Below are positions 1-7,309 of a stretch of 10,963 nt of DNA, piece by piece. The translations under genes were made by a program, and so were the position numbers. The DNA is from Candidatus Ulvibacter alkanivorans (GTDB lineage: Bacteria > Bacteroidota > Bacteroidia > Flavobacteriales > Flavobacteriaceae). The stretch's first letter is position 1. Each line of letters opens with the position of its first letter. The notes beneath the pieces are model-generated. The model made no database searches. It was given only the letters and a program-made list of their open reading frames with translations, and was not told the origin of the DNA. The stretch is from assembly GCF_003333325.1 (NCBI RefSeq), contig NZ_QOLC01000026.1, forward strand, positions 1 through 10,963, in the 5' to 3' direction.

Positions 1-72
1 TTACAACATGTAGTAAATTACTTACAATTCGATGTACGGCTGAATTTGTTCGATAAACAGTTTATTTGGTGA
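1..72 (+). CDS. Possible C-terminal end of an unrecognised protein, cut by the window start
   Basis: Frame 1 of the plus strand is open from the first base and ends at a TGA at 70-72, giving 23 residues that end in FDKQFIW. The residue mix looks protein-like (hydrophobic and aromatic positions spaced among charged ones), and the stop lies 8 bases before the stop codon of the minus-strand ggt gene. That fits the tail-to-tail packing seen at the other three convergent junctions here. I do not recognise the family from so short a tail. It could be chance: 23 open codons are not significant alone, and frame 3 is also open for 17 codons. Confidence 0.4.
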   Translation, partial: LQHVVNYLQFDVRLNLFDKQFIW

Positions 73-80
73 AGATTTTA

Positions 81-1790
81 CTAATAGCCAACTGCGGTAT
101 CATCGCCTCTTTTATCGGCTCCTCCCTCTAGTATTCCGTCAGGAAGTACTAAAATGGCATCTACTTTTCCAATAGTTGGGTCGGTTTCAGTATTTTCCGG
201 ATACCCTTTTTTGGCTAATTTTTCTTTTAATGCTTCGGAAAATTCCCCGTGCTCATAACGTATGGCATCAGGAAGCCACTGGTGATGAAACCGCGGCATA
301 TTGACGGCTTCTTGCATGTGCATGTCGAATTCGTACACATTTAAAATGGTTTGCAATACAGAAGTGATGATGGTAGCTCCTCCGGGTGTACCTAGGACCA
401 TCCAAAGTTCGCCTTCTTTTTCGACAATTGTCGGGGTCATAGCGCTTAGCATTCTCTTTTGTGGTGCAATGGCATTTGCCTCACCGCCCACTAGTCCGTA
501 GATATTCGGAACTCCGGGTTTTGCACTAAAATCGTCCATTTCGTTATTCAGAAAAAAACCGAGTTCTTTTGCGTATAATTTAGACCCGTATGCCGAATTA
601 AGCGTTGTAGTGACGGCCACAGCATTACCAAATTCGTCCACGATCGAATAATGCGTAGTTTCGGTACTTTCATATCCTTGTATTGAGCCATACCCAATTT
701 CCGAAGAAGGCGTAGCAGCCTCGAACGAAAAACTTTGCATTCGTGTTTCCGCATAGCTTTCAGAAAGCAGCGAATCGGTTGGAATACTCACAAAATCGGG
801 ATCGCCCAAAAAATAACTTCTATCGGCATAAGCACGTCGTTCTGCCTCCGCCAACAGTTGAATGTATTTTGCATCATTATGCTTAAAGGTGCTAATAGGG
901 TATGGTTCGATCATTTTGAGGATCTGACCTAGACAGATACCGCCACTGGAAGGTGGTGCCATAGAAATGACGTTTAGGTCTTTATATTGGAATACCACCG
1001 GTTCTCTCCACTGTGCTTCGTAAGCCTCCAAGTCCTCTAAGGTGACAATTCCACCGCGTTCTTCGAGAAAATCGACCAATCGTTTTCCGGTCTCACCGCC
1101 GTAAAACTCCATCCTGCCATTTTTTACAATACGCTTTAAAGTGTTTGCCAGGGCTTTGTTCTTTAGGGTATCTCCTTCAGAATAGGTTTGCGTAAAAATA
1201 GAGGGTTCTTGATTTACGGAATCGATTATGTGTCGGTATTTTTCAAGCCTTGCAGCTTGTTTGGCAGTGACTACGTATCCGTTCTCTGCTAGGTCGATCA
1301 CCGGTTGCAATAAGATCTCTATTGGCAAGGTGCCTAATTTTTTATGTACGGCAAAAATCCCTGCTACGGTTCCCGGCACTCCTACCGCTAAGCTTCCTAC
1401 TTTACTTTTTTCGGTTAGGTAGTTTCCTTCATCATCTAGGTACATGTTCTTATGTGCCGCTATGGGCGCTTTTTCTCTAAAATCGAAACTTCCTATTTCG
1501 TCGTATTGTGTTCTATACACCATAAATCCGCCACCACCTAGGCTTCCGGCATATGGGTACACTACTGCCAATGCCATTTCGGTAGCAACCATGGCATCAA
1601 AGGCATTTCCGCCTTTTTTTAAAATTTCCACACCAATTCGAGATGCTTCTTCTCTTGCAGAGACCACCATTGCCTTTTCTGTGATCAACCCAATTTTTGG
1701 CGCCTCGTCTTTTTGTTCGACGGGGTTTGCCGGTTCATTTTTACAGGCAAGGGCGAGCAATGTGAAAAGGAGATAAGCCAAATGTTTCAT
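81..1790 (-). CDS. ggt: Gamma-glutamyltransferase, probable lipoprotein
   Basis: Gamma-glutamyltransferase/glutathione hydrolase cleaves the gamma-glutamyl bond of glutathione and related peptides outside the cytoplasm. The 569-residue product has the usual family length and full architecture. A lipoprotein signal runs through residues 1-15 with Cys16 in an ALAC lipobox. Next comes the large-subunit region, with a GGGGFM stretch near 85-90 and Arg105 in FREKAP, likely the substrate carboxylate-binding arginine. The autocleavage site ETTHYS has Thr378 as the expected new N-terminal nucleophile. The small subunit follows, with NNEMDDFSAKPGVPN (415-429), a TPGG near 468-471, PRFHHQWLPD (499-508) and a C-terminal GDDTAVGY. 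Family knowledge says the proenzyme self-cleaves before this Thr. The ATG at 1788-1790 overlaps the stop of acpH by 4 bases, so the two are probably co-transcribed and translationally coupled. The Cys suggests a membrane-anchored form rather than the free periplasmic enzyme of E. coli. Confidence 0.96.
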   Translation of the reverse strand: MKHLAYLLFTLLALACKNEPANPVEQKDEAPKIGLITEKAMVVSAREEASRIGVEILKKGGNAFDAMVATEMALAVVYPYAGSLGGGGFMVYRTQYDEIGSFDFREKAPIAAHKNMYLDDEGNYLTEKSKVGSLAVGVPGTVAGIFAVHKKLGTLPIEILLQPVIDLAENGYVVTAKQAARLEKYRHIIDSVNQEPSIFTQTYSEGDTLKNKALANTLKRIVKNGRMEFYGGETGKRLVDFLEERGGIVTLEDLEAYEAQWREPVVFQYKDLNVISMAPPSSGGICLGQILKMIEPYPISTFKHNDAKYIQLLAEAERRAYADRSYFLGDPDFVSIPTDSLLSESYAETRMQSFSFEAATPSSEIGYGSIQGYESTETTHYSIVDEFGNAVAVTTTLNSAYGSKLYAKELGFFLNNEMDDFSAKPGVPNIYGLVGGEANAIAPQKRMLSAMTPTIVEKEGELWMVLGTPGGATIITSVLQTILNVYEFDMHMQEAVNMPRFHHQWLPDAIRYEHGEFSEALKEKLAKKGYPENTETDPTIGKVDAILVLPDGILEGGADKRGDDTAVGY

Positions 1791-2371
1791 AATTCAGATT
1801 TTTTGTTTTCCACAAACTCGATGAGTTCGGCAAAGAAAGAAGTGAATTCCGCTTCAAACTCCTCGTAATATTCCTCGAGCTCAACGACTGCAAAGTTCAT
1901 TTTAGATACATTTTTGGTTCGTACGTTCATTTGCTTTAAAATCGTACTGATTCCGGGGATGGTGGCATAGCTTAACAACCAATTATCGTTTATCATATAA
2001 GGCATCATTCGCTGTATACGAGAAGGTAGGATCGCAAAATTTTTCCGAAGTAAATTATAGAAATCTTCTACATATTCTGAAAGCGGTTGTTCGTGATAAT
2101 CGTTCCAATTTTTGGCAAGAAAATGATCGTACAGGATATCTACAATTACGCCGCTGTAATGACTGTAATTTTCGTGCAGGCGTGCCGTACTTTGTTTTAC
2201 GGTAGGATGAGCGTCTGTGTAGCTGTCTATGGCTCTATGTAAAAGGATTCCCTGCTGAATTTTAGGAGGAAATTTCATGTATCGTTTTCCTTTAATGCCA
2301 TCGGCAATAAAATTGCCAATAGTGATGCCTTCGTCTTCTCCCGAAAGGTAGATATGTGCGAGAAAATTCAT
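1787..2371 (-). CDS. acpH: Acyl carrier protein phosphodiesterase (AcpH, DUF479 family)
   Basis: AcpH removes the 4'-phosphopantetheine group from holo-ACP to give apo-ACP, in the cytoplasm. The product is 194 residues, close to the E. coli enzyme (193). It shows the family blocks in order: MNFLAH at the N terminus, GNFIAD (19-24), HRAIDSYTD (45-53) and DILYDHFLAKNW (78-89). These carry the His and Asp residues expected to bind metal in this HD-like family. I chose the ATG at 2369-2371 over an upstream in-frame TTG at 2380, because the protein then begins exactly with the conserved MNFLAH. The C terminus is rich in Glu (EELEEYYEEFEAEF-like run near 164-176). It is the first gene of a two-gene unit with ggt (ATGA overlap) and diverges from glmM across a 71-bp gap. 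The functional link to ggt is unclear and may be only shared transcription. Confidence 0.93.
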   Translation of the reverse strand: MNFLAHIYLSGEDEGITIGNFIADGIKGKRYMKFPPKIQQGILLHRAIDSYTDAHPTVKQSTARLHENYSHYSGVIVDILYDHFLAKNWNDYHEQPLSEYVEDFYNLLRKNFAILPSRIQRMMPYMINDNWLLSYATIPGISTILKQMNVRTKNVSKMNFAVVELEEYYEEFEAEFTSFFAELIEFVENKKSEL

Positions 2372-2418
2372 TCGGGACAATTTACAAAATCATAACAAAG
2401 AAATGCGATTTTAAAAAG

Positions 2419-2426
2419 TATCTTTG
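2419..2426 (+). promoter_or_regulatory. Bacteroidota -7 promoter element for glmM
   Basis: TATCTTTG matches the Bacteroidota TAnnTTTG -7 element exactly and lies 16 bases before the glmM ATG at 2443, implying a very short 5' leader. No TTTG or TTG sits at the expected 17-23 bases upstream, so the -33 half is weak or absent. The element supports the ATG at 2443 as the true start, because the longer open frame would begin upstream of it. Confidence 0.6.
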
Positions 2427-2442
2427 CGTAAAAATTGAACGT

Positions 2443-3831
2443 ATGACCTTAATTAAATCCATTTCAGGAATTCGTGGAACCATTGGAGGCGTTCCAGGCA
2501 ACAACTTAACACCTATAGATGCTGTTCGATATGCAGCAGCGTATGGAAGTTGGATCAAACAACAACGAGATAAAGAATCGTATAGGGTTGTTGTGGGTCG
2601 CGATGCTCGAATTTCCGGTGAAATGGTGCAGCAATTGGTGATGAATACCTTGGTCGGACTTGGAATAAACGTGATAGACCTTGGATTATCAACAACACCA
2701 ACTGTAGAGGTGGCGGTTGCCTTAGAGCATGCTGACGGCGGAATTATCCTAACTGCAAGTCATAATCCTAAAGAGTGGAATGCGTTAAAATTACTAAACA
2801 GTAAGGGTGAGTTCTTAAATGCAAAAGCCGGTCAAGAGATATTAGACATAGCCGAAAAAGGAGACACAACTTTCGCAGATGTAGATTCTTTAGGTGCTAT
2901 CACCGTAAATGATGCCTATATCGATATGCATATTGATGAAATTCTAGACTTGCCTTTGGTGAATGTAGAAGCCATAAAGAAGGCCAAGTTAAAGGTCGTT
3001 GTCGACGCTGTAAATTCGACCGGTGGTATTGCGATTCCGTTGTTGTTGGACGCCTTAGATGTGCATTGCACAAAATTGTATTGCACTCCTAACGGTGAAT
3101 TTCCACATAACCCCGAACCCTTAAAAGAACATTTGGGAGACCTCATGGAGCTCGTGGTAGAAGAGCAGGCTGATTTCGGGATCGTGGTCGATCCAGATGT
3201 TGATCGTCTCGCGTTTGTAGATGAGAAAGGGGAGATGTTTGGAGAGGAATATACCTTGGTTGCAGTGGCGGATTATGTGCTGGGACACACACCGGGAAAT
3301 ACTGTTTCTAATATGTCATCCTCAAGGGCTTTGCGCGATATTACTGAAAAACATGGTGGGTCTTACACTGCGAGTGCGGTAGGAGAGGTGAATGTAGTGC
3401 AACAGATGAAAGACACGAACGCTGTTATTGGTGGCGAAGGTAATGGAGGAGTCATTTATCCGGAGTTACATTATGGAAGAGACAGTCTGGTAGGCATCGC
3501 ATTATTCTTGAGCTTTCTAGCCGAGCAGAATAAAACGGTAAGCGAAATTAGAGCACAGTACCCAGCTTATTTTATGAGTAAAAAGAAGATTACGCTTACG
3601 CCACAATTAGATGTTGATCTACTGCTGAAAACGATGGCGGAGCGATATGCTTCGGAAGAAATAAAAACCATCGACGGTGTGAAAATTGATTTTCCTGAGA
3701 ATTGGGTACATCTTCGAAAGTCGAATACCGAACCGATCATTCGAATCTATACCGAAGCTCGGTCACAGCAAGAAGCCGACGAACTAGCAAATCGTTTTAT
3801 AGCTGAAATTAAAGAAATTACAGGCATTTAA
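2443..3831 (+). CDS. glmM: Phosphoglucosamine mutase (archaeal-type motifs)
   Basis: An alpha-D-phosphohexomutase of 462 residues, with all four family loops visible: phosphoserine loop TASHNP (104-109, Ser106 the phosphate carrier), metal loop DPDVDR (250-255, Asp250/252/254), sugar-binding loop GEGNGG (331-336) and C-terminal phosphate-binding loop RKSNTEP (425-431). The expected job is glucosamine-6-P to glucosamine-1-P conversion, feeding UDP-GlcNAc for peptidoglycan and LPS. The sugar loop and the loop after Ser106 (EWNALKLL) resemble the archaeal GlmM/PGM-PMM group more than E. coli GlmM (SASHNP...DNGIKFF, DGDGDR). The exact sugar specificity is therefore inferred, and phosphomannomutase or phosphoglucomutase activity is the main alternative. 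The ATG at 2443 is chosen because the protein then starts MTLIKSISGIRGT, the normal family N terminus, and because the -7 element lies just upstream. It converges on the acyltransferase gene with a 13-bp gap. Confidence 0.9.
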   Translation: MTLIKSISGIRGTIGGVPGNNLTPIDAVRYAAAYGSWIKQQRDKESYRVVVGRDARISGEMVQQLVMNTLVGLGINVIDLGLSTTPTVEVAVALEHADGGIILTASHNPKEWNALKLLNSKGEFLNAKAGQEILDIAEKGDTTFADVDSLGAITVNDAYIDMHIDEILDLPLVNVEAIKKAKLKVVVDAVNSTGGIAIPLLLDALDVHCTKLYCTPNGEFPHNPEPLKEHLGDLMELVVEEQADFGIVVDPDVDRLAFVDEKGEMFGEEYTLVAVADYVLGHTPGNTVSNMSSSRALRDITEKHGGSYTASAVGEVNVVQQMKDTNAVIGGEGNGGVIYPELHYGRDSLVGIALFLSFLAEQNKTVSEIRAQYPAYFMSKKKITLTPQLDVDLLLKTMAERYASEEIKTIDGVKIDFPENWVHLRKSNTEPIIRIYTEARSQQEADELANRFIAEIKEITGI

Positions 3832-3844
3832 TTAAACTATAACT

Positions 3845-4714
3845 TTAAGCTCTGTGCTTCCAGCGTTTGTGTGACCATAGGTAGTACTGGGGAGTTTCCC
3901 TGATCTGATTTTCTAGTGCATCTAAGAATTTTCGTGTAATCGCGTAGTTGGGTAACTCCTTAGGTTTATCGGTCAACGGGATTAGCTTTGAGGTATAATA
4001 GCCACGTTTGCGTTTGTAAACTTGGAGGTAGAACACCGGGAAGTCAAGTTTTTTTGCTAATTCTTCAGTTCCGGTAAATACGGGTACATCGATCCCCATA
4101 AATAGATCTCTATGCTTGTACGCATCTCTTTTAGGTGTTTGATCTGATAGAATATAAGAAAGAGTTGTCTCGCCTTTTTTCTTTTTGCGGAACAGCATAG
4201 GAACAATGGCTTTGTTCGTAACCACGGTCGGACCAAACCGACTACGTGTTCGTTTTACCAAACGATCGAAATAGGGGTTGTCTAATGGTTTGTAGACGGC
4301 AATACCTTCGTAATCGAACATGGTGGTTAATATCCCACTCCATTCCCAATTCGCATAATGCCCAGCCATTAGAAAAATGCTTTGACCCTTTTCGTAATAA
4401 GGGGTTAGCATGTCGATATTCTCTACTTGAAATCGCTTTCGCATGGCGGCTTCAGAAATGGTTAAACTTTTTATAGATTCAAAGATGAGATCACATAAGT
4501 GTTTGTAGAATTGTTTTGCGATCTTTCTTTTGGTAGCTTCTGTTTCCGAAGGAAAAGTGAGCGAAAGATTTTGCATTACCACCTTTTTTCTATACCCTAT
4601 TATATGATATGCGATAACATATAGTACACTAGACTTTATGTAGAGTATAGACAGTGGTAGCAGCGAAGTGCCCCAAAGGAACGGATAAATAATAAGATAA
4701 AGTAGGCGCTGCAT
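3845..4714 (-). CDS. Lysophospholipid / lipid A acyltransferase (LpxL/HtrB family)
   Basis: A 289-residue member of the LpxL/HtrB/MsbB family, which transfers acyl chains from acyl-ACP to lipid A precursors at the inner face of the inner membrane. A hydrophobic N-terminal segment (about residues 4-40) would anchor it. The family signature RKKVVMQNLSLTFP (42-55) follows, then the catalytic HX4(D/E) motif HYANWE with His119 and Glu124. Further on are a YILSDQTPKRDA stretch and FTGTEELAKKL, the typical substrate-binding regions. The C terminus ends in QYYLWSHKRWKHR, also characteristic. Which chain it adds, and whether it is primary or secondary, cannot be read from sequence. Some Bacteroidota relatives may act on other lipids. 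A well-formed promoter lies upstream of the ATG at 4714. It is the only gene of its unit and converges on glmM, another supplier of envelope amino-sugar building blocks. Confidence 0.9.
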   Translation of the reverse strand: MQRLLYLIIYPFLWGTSLLPLSILYIKSSVLYVIAYHIIGYRKKVVMQNLSLTFPSETEATKRKIAKQFYKHLCDLIFESIKSLTISEAAMRKRFQVENIDMLTPYYEKGQSIFLMAGHYANWEWSGILTTMFDYEGIAVYKPLDNPYFDRLVKRTRSRFGPTVVTNKAIVPMLFRKKKKGETTLSYILSDQTPKRDAYKHRDLFMGIDVPVFTGTEELAKKLDFPVFYLQVYKRKRGYYTSKLIPLTDKPKELPNYAITRKFLDALENQIRETPQYYLWSHKRWKHRA

Positions 4715-4728
4715 AGTCTAATTTAAAA

Positions 4729-4758
4729 CAAAACTAACTAAATTTATTGCATTACAAA
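4729..4758 (-). promoter_or_regulatory. Bacteroidota promoter for the lipid A acyltransferase gene
   Basis: On the minus strand TTTG (4758-4755), then 18 bases, then TAGTTTTG (4736-4729) matches both the -33 (TTTG) and -7 (TAnnTTTG) elements of Bacteroidota primary sigma-factor promoters, with a normal spacer. The -7 box ends 14 bases before the ATG at 4714. This is the best-formed promoter in the window. It lies in the 68-bp divergent gap shared with the rhomboid gene, whose own promoter is less clear. Confidence 0.7.
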
Positions 4759-4782
4759 CCTATTAAATTAAATAGCGGCCAC

Positions 4783-5430
4783 ATGCCTAATATTCATATT
4801 GCTACGCTTGTTATTATTGCAGCAAACATCTTACTATCGTTGAAAGGGTTTAATGATTTTTCCTTTTTTGAAAAGTATAAATTTAATATAGCCGGGATTA
4901 GGAGGGGCGAAAAAATTCGTTTTTTCAGTTCGGGGTTTTTGCACGTAGACTTCACGCATTTATTGTTTAACATGCTAACCTTGTATTTCTTTGCAGGTTT
5001 GGTCATCAACTCGGTAGGGGCAACGCGATTTGTGATTATCTACTTAGCAGGATTAATTGTTGGTAATCTATTATCGTACTATTTTCACAAGAACGAATAC
5101 CATTATAGTGCTGTGGGAGCGAGTGGAGCGGTAATGGCAGTGCTGTATGCGGCCATTCTTTTTTATCCCATGAAAGAGTTTTACCTCTATTTTTCAATAC
5201 CGATTCGAGCATGGATCTTAGGGGTATTATACTTGTTATACTCGGTTTACGGCATGAAAAAGCAATTGGGTAACATTGGTCATGATGCCCATATTGGAGG
5301 AGCCATTGCCGGGTATGTGCTCACTATTGTATTTGCGCCATCGTTGTTACAGACAAGTTTTTGGATAGTGGCAGTTCTTGCGGCACCAATCTTGTTGCTT
5401 TTTATATTGCATAAATTAGGGAAAATTTAA
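4783..5430 (+). CDS. Rhomboid family intramembrane serine protease
   Basis: Rhomboids cut transmembrane segments of other membrane proteins using a Ser-His dyad inside the bilayer. This 215-residue protein has the elements expected of an active bacterial rhomboid: HLLFN in the second helix (His59, Asn63, oxyanion region), GASG with Ser114 as nucleophile, and HIGGAIAG, an HxxGxxxG motif with His170 as the dyad partner. About six hydrophobic helices are visible, and no extra domain. An in-frame TTG at 4747 would add 12 polar residues. The ATG at 4783 is preferred because the hydrophobic first helix then begins right after MPNIHIAT. The gap to the next gene is 10 bases, so it is probably co-transcribed with the SIMPL gene. 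The upstream 68 bp contain only imperfect -7 matches on this strand. The substrate is unknown. Confidence 0.92.
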   Translation: MPNIHIATLVIIAANILLSLKGFNDFSFFEKYKFNIAGIRRGEKIRFFSSGFLHVDFTHLLFNMLTLYFFAGLVINSVGATRFVIIYLAGLIVGNLLSYYFHKNEYHYSAVGASGAVMAVLYAAILFYPMKEFYLYFSIPIRAWILGVLYLLYSVYGMKKQLGNIGHDAHIGGAIAGYVLTIVFAPSLLQTSFWIVAVLAAPILLLFILHKLGKI

Positions 5431-5440
5431 AATCAGAAGC

Positions 5441-6118
5441 ATGAGAACAATACTAGTATTATTCGTTTTAACCACATTAAGTATGACAGCACAACAACCC
5501 ATTCAACCAACAGTCGATGTCACCGGAGAAGGAGCCATTACGGTAGTTCCGGATCAAGTTACTGTAAACGTTCGTGTAGAAAATACCGGCAAGAATCCTA
5601 GTGTCGTTAAGCAGGAGAACGATCGTACGGTGAATAATGTACTCGAATTTGTCAAGAAAATGAATATCGATTCAAAACACGTCAAGACAGAGTACGTACG
5701 ATTAAGCAAAAACTATGAGCACAATACAAAGACCTATAATTATGCTGCAAATCAGTCTATTTCCATTCAATTAAACGATCTTTCAAAATATGACGATTTG
5801 ATGAACGGACTGTTGGAAACCGGTATAAACAGAATAGATGGTGTTCAATTTCAATCCTCGAATCGAGAAGCTCTTGAGGCTCAAGCACGTATAAAAGCAG
5901 TGGAAGACGCAAAAATGAAGGCAGAATCGTACGCAAAGGTTTTAGATCAAACCATTGGTAAAGCCGTTTCTATTAGTGAATTTCAACCCAGTAGCGAACC
6001 TCGACCTATGTACCGCAGTATGGCCATGGAGGCCGATAGCTCCGGAGGTCAAGAAACCCTAGCTCCCGGGGAATTGGAAATTCGGGTACGAATAAATGTA
6101 TCGTTTGTGCTAAATTAG
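5441..6118 (+). CDS. Secreted SIMPL-domain protein (DUF541)
   Basis: A 225-residue protein with a cleavable-looking signal peptide (residues 1 to about 17, hydrophobic LVLFVLTTLSM, then TAQQ). Nearly all of the rest is a SIMPL/DUF541 domain. It begins with the typical VTGEGAITVVPDQVTV (27-42) and has the helix-rich middle with repeated Asn/Lys and the later block EALEAQARIKAVEDAKMKAESYA, characteristic of the family's conserved Ala/Lys helix. SIMPL proteins are periplasmic or outer-envelope proteins. Relatives include the E. coli stress protein YggE and a mammalian IRAK1-interacting protein, but the biochemical role is mostly unknown. There is no lipobox, so it is predicted to be soluble in the periplasm or exported further. 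It follows the rhomboid gene by 10 bases, and its stop is one base from the stop of the convergent thioredoxin gene. Confidence 0.9.
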   Translation: MRTILVLFVLTTLSMTAQQPIQPTVDVTGEGAITVVPDQVTVNVRVENTGKNPSVVKQENDRTVNNVLEFVKKMNIDSKHVKTEYVRLSKNYEHNTKTYNYAANQSISIQLNDLSKYDDLMNGLLETGINRIDGVQFQSSNREALEAQARIKAVEDAKMKAESYAKVLDQTIGKAVSISEFQPSSEPRPMYRSMAMEADSSGGQETLAPGELEIRVRINVSFVLN

Positions 6119-6119
6119 C

Positions 6120-7235
6120 CTATTGACCGCCTAATAGCGACTCCATTTTTGCTTCTAAGGCCGGGCCGCGAAGGTCTTTGTCTATTATCACACCGTTTTC
6201 ATCTAAAAGGAAAGTTGCCGGGATAGATCGTACATTGTAGGTACGAGCAATAGGATCTTGCCAGAACTTCAGATTAGAAACGTGGTACCAATCCATGTTA
6301 TCATCTTCGATCGCTTGCACCCAGCGATTCTTTTGTCCTTCACGGTCTAGAGAAACGCTAATGATGTTAAGGCCTTTGTCATGATATTTTTCATATACCC
6401 TCACCACATTTGGATTTTCCATACGACACGGACGACACCAGGATGCCCAGAAATCGATAATTGTATATTTGCCAAGGGTTTCTTTTAATGAAAGCATTTC
6501 GCCGTCTGGAGTAGGAGCCGTAAAATTGGGTGCTGTTCCGCCAATGTCGGCTTTCTTCATACTTTCTATCATTGTCCCTAGATCCTTAGCGATTTGGGTC
6601 GCCGCTAATTTTGGGGTAAGGTTTTCTACCAGTTCTTTTGCTTCAGTGCGAGTGATCTCTTTTCTATTGAGCATTTCAGAAATTAACATTACCGCAAAAA
6701 GTGAATTATTATTTTCACGCAAAAATTGTTTTTTATAGGCCGTTTCTTCGTTTACCAAAGCAAGGTTGTCTTGTTGAATTTGGGTCACCAATTCACCGTC
6801 TTGTTGTGTTCGTGCTTGCTTATAACGCTCTATATTTGCTTCCTTCTGTTTATTGAACTTCATCATTTCGTTATAAAATTCACGATAAACTGTGTTTTGT
6901 GCGCCACCTGAAACATAGGAGGCCGAGATACTGTCCTTGTAAATAAAGGCCTTCATGTCTTCATTCTCTGGGAAGTACAGGATGGTTGTTTGATTAGTGC
7001 CCGGACGTAGATAGTGAAGTGAGAAATCATCAGACTTCTCATAGGACCCGGCGAAGGATTCATTCTCTACAGTCAAGGTGTCGATCACTTCGGGTTGGTT
7101 GTTCTCGATTCGATATACGAAGATCTCGGTTCCGTCTTCATATCCTGCTGCTGTACCCTTTAATTCGTAGGTATTACTGTCGTCTGCACAAGAAACTATT
7201 GCGATTGCTATTAAAAGTCCAAATAAACGCTTCAT
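6120..7235 (-). CDS. TlpA-like thioredoxin lipoprotein with DUF4369 N-terminal domain
   Basis: A 371-residue extracytoplasmic thiol-disulfide oxidoreductase of the Bacteroidota DUF4369 plus TlpA/AhpC-TSA type. The lipoprotein signal is MKRLFGLLIAIAIVSC with Cys16 lipidated, followed by ADDS. A beta-rich DUF4369-like region covers about 22-115 (GTAAGYEDGTEIFVYR). A charged helical region (about 120-228) leads to the thioredoxin fold at about 232-371. That fold has GGTAPNFTAPTPDG, the active site WASWCRPC (Cys267 and Cys270) and the cis-proline loop RSIPATF (Pro339). The CxxC suggests a reductase or isomerase rather than a peroxiredoxin. I chose the ATG at 7235 because it gives a clean lipoprotein signal; the longer frame upstream adds a Lys/Phe-rich 20-residue lead and starts beyond the -7 element. 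A perfect -7 promoter lies just upstream. Substrates are unknown. Confidence 0.93.
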   Translation of the reverse strand: MKRLFGLLIAIAIVSCADDSNTYELKGTAAGYEDGTEIFVYRIENNQPEVIDTLTVENESFAGSYEKSDDFSLHYLRPGTNQTTILYFPENEDMKAFIYKDSISASYVSGGAQNTVYREFYNEMMKFNKQKEANIERYKQARTQQDGELVTQIQQDNLALVNEETAYKKQFLRENNNSLFAVMLISEMLNRKEITRTEAKELVENLTPKLAATQIAKDLGTMIESMKKADIGGTAPNFTAPTPDGEMLSLKETLGKYTIIDFWASWCRPCRMENPNVVRVYEKYHDKGLNIISVSLDREGQKNRWVQAIEDDNMDWYHVSNLKFWQDPIARTYNVRSIPATFLLDENGVIIDKDLRGPALEAKMESLLGGQ

Positions 7236-7251
7236 AAGTATTATTTTTTCA

Positions 7252-7259
7252 CAAAAATA
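7252..7259 (-). promoter_or_regulatory. Bacteroidota -7 promoter element for the thioredoxin lipoprotein gene
   Basis: On the minus strand TATTTTTG (7259-7252) is a perfect TAnnTTTG element 16 bases ahead of the ATG at 7235. No TTTG or TTG is found at the usual distance; the nearest is 33 bases upstream. The intervening stretch is a T-tract followed by an A-tract. The position supports the short start chosen for the lipoprotein. Confidence 0.55.
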
Positions 7260-7309
7260 GTGGGATTTTTTTCTGAAAAAAAATAGGAACCTCAAATATT
7301 TGTTAATTC

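Noticed and set aside
1444..1776. A 110-codon open frame on the plus strand within ggt
   Set aside because: It lies entirely opposite the well-supported ggt coding sequence, has no recognisable motif and no promoter, and is a shadow frame.
2381..2400. A promoter for acpH-ggt on the minus strand near TGATTTTG
   Set aside because: It has one mismatch to the -7 consensus (TG for TA) and no -33 element at a suitable distance, so it is too weak to call.
2356..2442. A longer glmM start 29 codons upstream
   Set aside because: It would begin inside acpH and contain the -7 element at 2419-2426. The added residues (rich in Lys and Cys) are not part of the family N terminus, which begins at MTLIKSISGIRG.
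3827..3836. TTTAATTAAA palindrome at the glmM stop
   Set aside because: A 10-bp AT-only palindrome is common in such AT-rich DNA and has no GC stem or T-run to act as a terminator.
7262..7285. T-tract and A-tract around CTG as a terminator or hairpin
   Set aside because: The stem would be only A-T pairs with a tiny loop, and it sits in a divergent promoter region where no terminator is expected.
7236..7295. A longer start for the thioredoxin lipoprotein
   Set aside because: The extra residues would place a Lys/Phe-rich segment before a complete lipoprotein signal, and the frame would start upstream of the promoter element.
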